Shown one piece after another: positions 36,462 to 42,722 of a DNA stretch of 42,722 nucleotides. The notes beneath the pieces are model-generated. The model ran no database searches and was not told the origin of the DNA. It worked only from the letters and a program-made list of their open reading frames with translations. Within the stretch, counting starts at the first letter, position 1, and each line of letters begins with the position of its first letter. A program made the position numbers and the translations under genes. Origin of the DNA: Bacteroidetes bacterium UBA3022 (GTDB lineage Bacteria > Bacteroidota > Bacteroidia > Chitinophagales > BACL12); NCBI GenBank assembly GCA_002346225.1, contig DDYY01000065.1, forward strand, positions 1 through 42,722, read 5' to 3'.

Positions 36462-37112
36462 TCAGGAAATGTCTACAAGTTTCTTATTCATCGCTCTTTG
36501 GACCCAGATGATGATTCCAATAAGGAAAATGGCTGCTGCGGGAATCAGCATCAGACCATTGGGTTCATACCAGGATGGCAGCACCTTGTAGCCCATGATA
36601 GTTCCTTTACCAAATACTTCGCGGAACAATGCCACCGTAACCAGAATGGCACCATAGCCTACTCCGTTTCCTATACCATCTAAAAGGGACTGCCAGGGTT
36701 TGTTAGCCATGGCGAAAGCTTCCAGGCGACCCATGATGATACAGTTGGTGATGATCAGACCGATGTACACGGACATTTGCTTGTACACATCGTACTGAAA
36801 CGCGTGCAATATCATTTCCACTATAGAAACCAGCGAGGCGATAACTACCAGCTGAACAATCATACGCACCCTGTTGGGTATGGTGTTGCGCAGCAGTGAA
36901 ATAATGAGGTTGGCAAAGCCTGTAACCACCATCACCGCAATAGACATTACCAAAGCATTTTTCACGGCGACCGTTACTGCCAGTGCCGAGCAAATACCCA
37001 GGACCTGAACGGTAATAGGGTTGTTATCGTTGAAGGGGTCAGTCAACAACCTACGTTCCTTCTTGCCCAGAAGTTGTGTTGGCTGTTTTGCTGCTGTTTG
37101 TACTTCGCTCAT
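36462..37112 (-). CDS. nqrD: Na+-translocating NADH:quinone reductase subunit D
   Basis: The 216-residue, six-helix membrane protein is homologous to NqrE in inverted topology. Conserved cysteines are C41 in LGICSALAV and C124 in IITNCIIMGRLEAFA, the NqrD half of the intramembrane iron site. The N-terminus carries LLTDPFNDNNPITVQVLG, a family landmark. It begins 6 nt after nqrC, so translation is probably linked. Confidence 0.97.
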   Translation of the reverse strand: MSEVQTAAKQPTQLLGKKERRLLTDPFNDNNPITVQVLGICSALAVTVAVKNALVMSIAVMVVTGFANLIISLLRNTIPNRVRMIVQLVVIASLVSIVEMILHAFQYDVYKQMSVYIGLIITNCIIMGRLEAFAMANKPWQSLLDGIGNGVGYGAILVTVALFREVFGKGTIMGYKVLPSWYEPNGLMLIPAAAIFLIGIIIWVQRAMNKKLVDIS

Positions 37113-37118
37113 TGCTGA

Positions 37119-37835
37119 TTATTTAGAAGAAGTTTGAGTTTGTTGAGATTTGAAATAAGGCAGATAGTAACCTACGCCTCTGTACATCATTTCGTTAACA
37201 CCGTCGCTTGTAATCGTAGCACCTGAAATGGCATCCACCTGATGTTCCTTATCCTTAACACCACCCTTCACCATAGAAACCGCTACGTATTCACCTTGTT
37301 CATTGTACAATTTAGTGCCTATATAAGGATCGTTGTATTGTTTGGGATTATCCTTGATCTCAGCACCAAGGCCCGGTGTTTCACCTTTGTGGTCCATAGC
37401 AATACCGGCAATGGTATTCATATCTGATTCGACTGCTACGTAACCCCAGATTTTATCCCAAAGACCGTTTCCGAAGATGGGGAGGATATATTTATTCGTG
37501 CCATCCTCGCCTGAATAAATAAACAACGGATGCAACTGCTCAGCTTCCGGCTTCTTGAACTCTGCTGCCATAGAAATAGAAGTAGCATCTATTCCTTCAA
37601 CAGTATTGCCTTTGGCGTCAATTACAAGTCCCTTGATGGTTTTCTCATAAACCGCAGCAGCATCAGGTAGGTCAACAAGGCCCACAGAGCGAAGGATGTC
37701 TTTCTGTGTAGCCAGCTTTTCGTTGGCAGCCATTTTTGATTCCAGACTGCTGTGCACGAATGCCAGCACTACAGCCACCACTACTGTAAGTATGGCTGCA
37801 TATACTATGGTATAAACGTTACTATTCCTATCCAC
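37119..37835 (-). CDS. nqrC: Na+-translocating NADH:quinone reductase subunit C
   Basis: The 238-residue protein has one N-terminal membrane segment (about 8-28) and a periplasmic FMN domain. The flavinylation motif is DAIS204-G-A-T207, where ApbE attaches FMN through a phosphoester. GLWDKIWGYVAVE and ETPGLGAEI are typical NqrC blocks. The start is GTG 37835, which overlaps the nqrB end by 8 nt; the first in-frame ATG is 34 codons later, past the membrane segment, so the GTG must be right. Confidence 0.95.
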   Translation of the reverse strand: MDRNSNVYTIVYAAILTVVVAVVLAFVHSSLESKMAANEKLATQKDILRSVGLVDLPDAAAVYEKTIKGLVIDAKGNTVEGIDATSISMAAEFKKPEAEQLHPLFIYSGEDGTNKYILPIFGNGLWDKIWGYVAVESDMNTIAGIAMDHKGETPGLGAEIKDNPKQYNDPYIGTKLYNEQGEYVAVSMVKGGVKDKEHQVDAISGATITSDGVNEMMYRGVGYYLPYFKSQQTQTSSK

Positions 37836-39066
37836 GGGCTAAACGTCTTTTAATGTTAGATTGAATAATGTAATGATCGATAAGCGGTGCAAATACATTC
37901 ATAAACAATATGGCCAGCATCACTCCTTCCGGATATGCAGGGTTCAACACCCTGATAACGATGGAGAGCACACCTACCAGAAAGCCATAGATGTATTTAC
38001 CGGTAGTGGTTTGCGCTGCCGTAACAGGGTCCGTAGCCATGAAGACTGCTCCAAACGCCAGACCACCAGCAATTAGATGATAATATGCCGGAACGGAGAG
38101 GTGCGGATTGTTAAAGTCAAATGCAAGATCCATGGCATTTAAAAGAAGACCCATGACAAATGCACCAACGAAAACAGAAAGCATGATCCGCCAGCTGCCG
38201 ACACCTGTCCATATTAATATGAGTGCTCCTATAAGTACTGCCAGTTTGGAGGTCTCTCCGATAGAACCGGGAATGAACCCAAGGAACATATCTATTGGTG
38301 CATATCCTACAGATTGATTAATAGTGGAGAAGCCCACCTGCTTCACTGCATCGAAACCTTGCTTGGCCCAGACACCCAGAACTGTGGCTCCGGAGTAAGC
38401 GTCGGGATTATCGGACATTCCCGCAATCCAAACCTGATCACCACTTATATAGGTAGGATAGGCGAAGAAGATGAATACCCTTGCGGTCAATGCCACATTC
38501 AGCACGTTCATACCTGTTCCACCAAAAGCTTCCTTCACAATTACAACTGAGAAAACAGTCGCCAATGCAACCATCCACAGAGGAATATCCGGGGGCATGA
38601 TCAATGGAATCAACATCGCGCTGACCAGGAAACCCTCATTTACAGGATGACCACGGTATTGCGCAAATGCGAACTCGACACCGAGACCTACACCATAGGA
38701 TACTACTACAATAGGCAGCACTTTTGATAAGCCGTAAAGAATTTTAGGTCCGAAGCCTTCCCAGAAGCCTGGATACATGCCATTGGCTACATAATGAAGG
38801 TGGCCTACATTGAAGATACCATTCAACAGACACGGTATCATGGCAATAACCACGATAAACATGGTGCGCTTCAAATCAATTGCATCCTTGATATGCGTAC
38901 CCCGCTGAGTAGTTATTGGCGGCACAAATAAAAAGGTCTTAAAGGCATCGAATGTGGAGTGTAAACTCTGCAGCATTCCACCTTTCTTAAAGTTGGGTTC
39001 CAGCTCTTCCACCTGCTTCCAGAGGTTCTTCCCAACCGTGTCCCGTATAGGTTTAATAGGATCCAT
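37828..39066 (-). CDS. nqrB: Na+-translocating NADH:quinone reductase subunit B
   Basis: The 412-residue integral membrane protein is the main Na+-channel subunit. The covalent FMN site is DAYS225-G-A-T228. Other landmarks are the N-terminal TFDAFKTFLFVPP, the helix with NEGFLVSAMLIPLIMPPDIPLW, and FGGTGMNVLNVALTARVF, which lines the riboflavin/FMN region. Family length is normal. It starts 32 nt after nqrA and its end overlaps the nqrC start by 8 nt. Confidence 0.97.
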   Translation of the reverse strand: MDPIKPIRDTVGKNLWKQVEELEPNFKKGGMLQSLHSTFDAFKTFLFVPPITTQRGTHIKDAIDLKRTMFIVVIAMIPCLLNGIFNVGHLHYVANGMYPGFWEGFGPKILYGLSKVLPIVVVSYGVGLGVEFAFAQYRGHPVNEGFLVSAMLIPLIMPPDIPLWMVALATVFSVVIVKEAFGGTGMNVLNVALTARVFIFFAYPTYISGDQVWIAGMSDNPDAYSGATVLGVWAKQGFDAVKQVGFSTINQSVGYAPIDMFLGFIPGSIGETSKLAVLIGALILIWTGVGSWRIMLSVFVGAFVMGLLLNAMDLAFDFNNPHLSVPAYYHLIAGGLAFGAVFMATDPVTAAQTTTGKYIYGFLVGVLSIVIRVLNPAYPEGVMLAILFMNVFAPLIDHYIIQSNIKRRLARG

Positions 39067-39098
39067 TCAAGCTAATTCTTTAATTGAGCGTTTAGGTA

Positions 39099-40460
39099 TT
39101 ATCCGTTTTGTTCATGCATATAATCGAGTCCTTCCCTGATAATGTCCATGACATTGATCTTGGAAGTACAAACAAATTCACAAAGAGCGAAGTCTTCTTC
39201 TGACACCTCATAGATGCCAAGCCCTTCCATCAGGTCGAAATCTTTCGCCATAATGGCTTTTATCAGGTGAACAGGGTAGATATCCATGGGCAACACTTGC
39301 TCGTATTGTCCGGAGACAACAAATGCACGTTCCTCTCCATGCGTACTGGTGGTTACACGATAACCTGCCGGAGCTTCATTGGCGTAAGCCCAATAAGCCA
39401 TGGATTTGGTTGGTCTCGGGTAAGAAGGGAACAACCATCCAAGTAATTCAGGCTCATCACCTTCCAGGATAACGGTCACCTGCCTGTCGTAAAAACCAAT
39501 GTGGCCTTTCTGCCCAATCGTTTTACCGGTCAGTACATTACCTGCAATAAACCGCACGTGGTTATCCTGCAGATTGTTTACTACCATCTGCTCTATGGAA
39601 GCACCCTGAAGGGTTTTATAATATTGTGGCTTAATCACTTCCGGACCTGTAAGCGCAACTGTTCTCACCGGACTGTAGATACCTTCCGTGAAAAGCACTG
39701 CCAGATTGGCTACATCTTCAGGATTAATGGTCCACACCACCTCTCCTTTATTAATAGGATCAATGTGGTGAATCTGAATACCTACATTTCCTGCAGGATG
39801 CGGACCCTGGAACCAGTGAACTTCTACTCCCTGTACCGTATTGAAAGCTGCAGCCGGTTTGCTTTTGGCATTCAGACTCAGGTGAATCTTACCTGAAGTG
39901 AGCTTACTCAATACCTGTATGCCAGCCTGAAAGTCGCTTTCTCTTCCCTGCATGATAAAATTGTAGTCCGGTCCTAATGGCGAGGAATCCCAACCTGTTA
40001 TAAAGATAGCTTTGGGCGTATCATCAGGGTTGGCGGCAATATCGTAGGGACGCTGGCGCAGGAACAACCATGCACCGGATTCCAGCATTCTTTGCACAAT
40101 TTCATCTCTCTGTAAACTGGCAACATCTTTCTTCTCCCAGCTTCTGCTGCGTATTTCGCTATCCGCTAGTATGATTACCTCCTCCACTGCGCGTTTGTCG
40201 CCCCGGCGAATTTCCACGACTTCTCCTGATACAGGTGAGCAGTAATGAATCCGCTCATCAGATTTGTCATAGAAAAGGGGATCTCCGGCTTTTACCTCGG
40301 TTTGCTCACTCACCATCAATTTGGGGATAGGCGATAACCCATTGAAATCTATGGGTTTAACGGAATAAGTTCTCGACGTAAAGCCTTCACTTAACTTACT
40401 GGCAGGGGCTCCTTGAATTTTAATATCGTACCCTTTATTCAGCCGGATTAATTTGCTCAT
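39099..40460 (-). CDS. nqrA: Na+-translocating NADH:quinone reductase subunit A
   Basis: The 453-residue soluble subunit sits on the cytoplasmic face of NqrB and bears on quinone binding. It opens with IRLNKGYDIKIQGAPA and has the biotinyl-like segment EVKAGDPLFYDK and YCSPVSGEVVEIRRGDKRA, followed by the SLBB-like parts (GHIGFYDRQVTVILEGDE). It is the first gene of the nqrABCDEF operon. A -7 box lies 26 nt before the ATG. In this phylum the acceptor is expected to be menaquinone; that is family knowledge rather than read from the sequence. Confidence 0.96.
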   Translation of the reverse strand: MSKLIRLNKGYDIKIQGAPASKLSEGFTSRTYSVKPIDFNGLSPIPKLMVSEQTEVKAGDPLFYDKSDERIHYCSPVSGEVVEIRRGDKRAVEEVIILADSEIRSRSWEKKDVASLQRDEIVQRMLESGAWLFLRQRPYDIAANPDDTPKAIFITGWDSSPLGPDYNFIMQGRESDFQAGIQVLSKLTSGKIHLSLNAKSKPAAAFNTVQGVEVHWFQGPHPAGNVGIQIHHIDPINKGEVVWTINPEDVANLAVLFTEGIYSPVRTVALTGPEVIKPQYYKTLQGASIEQMVVNNLQDNHVRFIAGNVLTGKTIGQKGHIGFYDRQVTVILEGDEPELLGWLFPSYPRPTKSMAYWAYANEAPAGYRVTTSTHGEERAFVVSGQYEQVLPMDIYPVHLIKAIMAKDFDLMEGLGIYEVSEEDFALCEFVCTSKINVMDIIREGLDYMHEQNG

Positions 40461-40485
40461 CTGGGAAGCTGTTTTATAAACCGCA

Positions 40486-40493
40486 CAAAGTTA
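40486..40493 (-). promoter_or_regulatory. Candidate -7 box of the nqr operon
   Basis: The minus strand reads TAACTTTG, an exact TAnnTTTG match 25 nt before the nqrA ATG. A TTTG (40520-40523) lies upstream but the spacer is 26 nt, longer than usual, so only the -7 box is well supported. Confidence 0.5.
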
Positions 40494-40509
40494 AACTTTT
40501 CTATATGGA

Positions 40510-40524
40510 ATTTGGTAGCCAAAT
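40510..40524. repeat. 15-bp inverted repeat in the nqrA / T9SS plug divergent region
   Basis: ATTTGG-TAG-CCAAAT is a perfect 6-3-6 inverted repeat that offers a TTTG on each strand, so it could serve both divergent promoters or be an operator. A second palindrome, CTGTTAACAG, lies about 25 nt to its right. Confidence 0.55.
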
Positions 40525-40638
40525 CATTCTTAAATACACATCACTGTTAACAGCGCAATTTTGCTATTGTTTAATCGTATCAGAAGGAAAAAAGCAAGAG
40601 ATATCAGCTGTTTCCATGAGATTGCTTTATTTTATGCT

Positions 40639-41937
40639 ATGGCATCAAAAACGATGATTGAAAAAGGTTTTAGGGAATTCTTCCTTTTACTGATGTGCAC
40701 GCTGCTGGGCTTACAGGGAGTAAATGGACAGAATTATAAAGATGAGCTATTCAGGATTACTCCTCCCTATCTGCAAACAGTGCAGCTCTTGCGGACTGAT
40801 CTTGAGTTGTCTATTCCCATCATAAAACTTGGCAGCAGCGACCAGTTAATTCTGCGGTTCGATGATTTGAGAGGTGGCGTAAAGAATTACTCCTATACTT
40901 TTGAGTTATGCACCTATGACTGGAAACCCAGCGGCCTGATGGTGATGGAGTACATCGATGGCTTTGAAAGAAACTACATCGATAATTATGCATTCTCGTT
41001 TGGAACGACCCAGCGATATACCCACTACCATGTGAACTTTCCCAACAGCGATATTGATTTCAAGGTGTCCGGCAACTACCTGCTGCGTGTTTGGGAGGAA
41101 GGAAACGATACAGCTGCAGTAATCATGATACCCTTCTATATATGGGAAGACATAGCAGGTGTGCAGGAATCGGTAACCCGTTCCAACCTCTCTCAATTCA
41201 GAGATGCCTATCAAAGAGTCAACTTCACATGGGACGTTACCGATGCCAATACCACGAACCCGTACGATGAAATTAAAGTGGTGGCGATGCAAAATTACCG
41301 GTATGATAATGCCCGGTATGATCTGAAGCCAAGGATTATTTCGGGCAATAAACTGATTTACGATCAGACAGATTTATTGTTTGAGGCCGGAAAAGAATAC
41401 AGGAGATTCGATACGCGCAGCTTAAGGGTACAGACAGATAGAATTATTAATATCGACCGAAACCAGGATGGTTATATGGTGTACATCAATGTGGATGAAA
41501 ACAGAAGCTATAAACGGTATTTTTTCGAAAACGATATCAATGGCAGGTACCTTATTGCCGCAGAATTAACCAACGATGTAAACCTTCAGGCAGACTATGC
41601 GATGGTCCGTTTTTCCCTCGAGAGTCCCTACTGGATGAATAACGGAAACTACTATGTTTTAGGTACATTTAATAACTACACAACTTCGACTGCCAATCAA
41701 ATGACCTATGATTTTGATCTCCAAATGTATACCTGTGATATCTACCTGAAACAAGGTTTCTACAATTATTTGTACGGATTTGTTGAAAACGGCACCGATT
41801 TGATAGATTTTGAACAGGCAGAAGGAAATTATTTTGAAGCCGTAAACGACTATTCCTTGTTCTGTTACCTGAGGGATAACATGCGTTTCAGTGACAGACT
41901 TATTGGATATAAAACTTTCTCATCTTTTCAAAGATAA
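40639..41937 (+). CDS. Type IX secretion system plug protein (DUF5103)
   Basis: The roughly 432-residue protein has a signal peptide (MIEKGFREFFLLLMCTLLG to VNGQ) and matches DUF5103: FRITPPYLQTVQL, YTFELCTYDWKPSGL, FSFGTTQRYTHYHVNFPN, then LLRVWEEGND and a C-terminal half with YFFENDINGRYLIA. Proteins of this family (PlugT9SS) are reported to close the lateral or periplasmic mouth of the large T9SS translocon SprA. No other T9SS gene is nearby. The frame extends to a TTG at 40561; ATG 40639 or 40654 fits the signal peptide better. It diverges from nqrA, and the DinB gene follows after 4 nt. Confidence 0.85.
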   Translation: MASKTMIEKGFREFFLLLMCTLLGLQGVNGQNYKDELFRITPPYLQTVQLLRTDLELSIPIIKLGSSDQLILRFDDLRGGVKNYSYTFELCTYDWKPSGLMVMEYIDGFERNYIDNYAFSFGTTQRYTHYHVNFPNSDIDFKVSGNYLLRVWEEGNDTAAVIMIPFYIWEDIAGVQESVTRSNLSQFRDAYQRVNFTWDVTDANTTNPYDEIKVVAMQNYRYDNARYDLKPRIISGNKLIYDQTDLLFEAGKEYRRFDTRSLRVQTDRIINIDRNQDGYMVYINVDENRSYKRYFFENDINGRYLIAAELTNDVNLQADYAMVRFSLESPYWMNNGNYYVLGTFNNYTTSTANQMTYDFDLQMYTCDIYLKQGFYNYLYGFVENGTDLIDFEQAEGNYFEAVNDYSLFCYLRDNMRFSDRLIGYKTFSSFQR

Positions 41938-41941
41938 TTAT

Positions 41942-42448
41942 ATGATTAAAGATTATTTAATTTCACTTTCCAGGTATAATTTATGGGCTAATACAGCTAT
42001 TGTAAATATGGTTAACAGTCAATCGTTTGATGCCGTTAATACACCTGTCACCAACAGTTTTGATACCATTGGAAAAACACTTTTTCATATCTGGGATGCG
42101 CAGGTAATCTGGTTAGAAAGATTGAAAGGAAGCCATCCTACCGATTGGCCAAGCAAGCAATATAATGCAGCATTGGCGGGCTTTGAGACGTATTTCATTC
42201 AACAATCTTCGGCAATGGTGGAACAGGTCATTGCATGGGAAAACACGTTCTACCAACAATCCACTTCCTATAAAAATTTAAAAGGCGAAACCTTTGAAAC
42301 CAACAATGCAGATATACTGTTACACTGCTTCAATCATTCTACCTACCACCGAGGTCAAATTGTAACCTGCATGAGACAACTTGGAGCTGTAAATATCACC
42401 TCAACTGATTACATCACCTTCAAAAGAAATGATAATATTCCATATTAG
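41942..42448 (+). CDS. DinB/YfiT-family metalloprotein
   Basis: The 168-residue four-helix-bundle protein has the DinB metal triad: H49 in LFHIWDAQ, and H132 and H136 in HSTYHRGQI. Family members bind a metal and often act as thiol-dependent transferases, but many are uncharacterised. The start ATG 41942 lies 4 nt after the plug gene stop, implying co-transcription; the same frame opens earlier inside that gene, but the DinB fold begins here. A functional link to T9SS is not evident. Confidence 0.88.
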   Translation: MIKDYLISLSRYNLWANTAIVNMVNSQSFDAVNTPVTNSFDTIGKTLFHIWDAQVIWLERLKGSHPTDWPSKQYNAALAGFETYFIQQSSAMVEQVIAWENTFYQQSTSYKNLKGETFETNNADILLHCFNHSTYHRGQIVTCMRQLGAVNITSTDYITFKRNDNIPY

Positions 42449-42550
42449 TTTTACCAATACTTACATGTATAACGCTCATGCCCTTCCCAACCGTTGTATA
42501 GATAAATATCCAAGAGCGGATACATATCAACAAAAAAAAGTTCACATTGC

Positions 42551-42580
42551 TTTGGTTAATTGATTTTGTACTTAATTTTG
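42551..42580 (+). promoter_or_regulatory. Promoter of the histone H1-like gene
   Basis: TTTG (42551-42554), an 18-nt spacer and TAATTTTG (42573-42580) match the Bacteroidota pattern in full. The ATG is 22 nt after the -7 box, so the leader would be about 15 nt. It is one of the two complete promoter matches in the window, with 33240-33267. Confidence 0.72.
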
Positions 42581-42601
42581 CAATAACCAAAACAATATCA
42601 A

Positions 42602-42722
42602 ATGGCAAAAACAACAAAAAAAGCTGCTCCTAAAAAAGCTGCTGCCAAGAAGGCCGCTCCTAAGAAAGCTGCCGCCAAAAAAGCTGCTCCTAAGAAAGCC
42701 GCTGCTAAGAAAGCTGCTCCTA
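42602..42722 (+). CDS. Histone H1-like Lys/Ala/Pro-repeat DNA-binding protein (3' end outside the window)
   Basis: The first 40 codons are visible. After MAKTT the protein is a tandem decapeptide, KKAAPKKAAA, repeated three times and entering a fourth copy at the window edge. Nearly every residue is Lys, Ala or Pro, as in the tails of bacterial histone H1-like proteins (Hc1/AlgP type) that bind DNA through charge. Synonymous codons vary between copies, so the DNA repeat is imperfect. A strong promoter precedes it. The domain at the missing end cannot be judged. Confidence 0.78.
   Translation, partial: MAKTTKKAAPKKAAAKKAAPKKAAAKKAAPKKAAAKKAAP
42602..42722 (+). repeat. 30-nt tandem repeat inside the histone-like gene
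   Basis: The 30-nt unit encoding KKAAPKKAAA runs in about three and a half copies from 42617 to the window end, with scattered third-position changes (AAA/AAG, GCT/GCC). Confidence 0.8.

Noticed and set aside
42617..42722. Regular repeats considered as a CRISPR array
   Set aside because: There are no unique spacers; the repeats are contiguous in-frame Lys/Ala/Pro codons.

Overview
The window reads as a chromosomal segment of a Bacteroidota bacterium, most like the Chitinophagales/Saprospiria side of the phylum, though the exact order is inferred. The grounds are: a secreted esterase ending in a type IX secretion (T9SS) sorting domain, a T9SS plug-domain protein, two SusC/FecA-type outer-membrane receptors with N-terminal carboxypeptidase-regulatory-like domains, a RemB/Wzi-like outer-membrane protein, a Na+-NQR operon with its apbE, and several upstream sequences matching the Bacteroidota promoter pattern TTTG - 16 to 18 nt - TAnnTTTG. 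Base composition looks even across the window. I see no rRNA, tRNA, CRISPR array, phage, integrase or insertion sequence. This is core and housekeeping chromosome rather than an island.

Layout. 1-4.6 kb: the 3' end of an outer-membrane barrel gene, a DUF1361 membrane protein, a coupled VanY-type peptidase/cupin pair, a CBM20-like/esterase/T9SS protein, and rsmG. 4.7-10.9 kb: a leftward run of clan GH-A-like glycosidase, DUF1800 and DUF1501 proteins leading into rsmG. A RemB/Wzi-like outer-membrane protein diverges from it and converges on a small MerR regulator. 11-12.8 kb: an HD-domain hydrolase and an M23 peptidoglycan endopeptidase. 12.9-18.2 kb: a rightward translation operon, alaS-gatB, with a TlpA-like lipoprotein. 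18.2-20.8 kb: an acyl-CoA carboxylase beta subunit and an M42 aminopeptidase, leftward. 20.9-32.3 kb: two outer-membrane receptors flank a leftward two-component cluster (a giant NtrY-like kinase, a second kinase and an OmpR-type regulator). The second receptor ends at a textbook terminator. 32.4-33.5 kb: mazG and a divergent 64-residue Cys-rich membrane protein. 33.5-40.5 kb: nqrABCDEF and apbE, leftward. 40.6-42.7 kb: a T9SS plug protein, a DinB protein, and the start of a Lys/Ala/Pro-repeat histone H1-like gene cut by the window edge.

How they fit together. The nqr block is the clearest functional unit. NqrB and NqrC carry SGAT flavinylation motifs that are the substrates of ApbE. NqrD and NqrE keep the paired membrane cysteines that hold the intramembrane iron centre. 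The small Cys-rich protein beside apbE has an NqrM-like layout and is a plausible iron-centre maturation factor. No clearly new system is visible. The points most worth a second look are that small protein, an intrinsic terminator placed just before apbE, an unclassified GH-A-like enzyme leading a DUF1800/DUF1501 unit, perfect palindromes in three intergenic regions, and frequent overlapping convergent gene ends.
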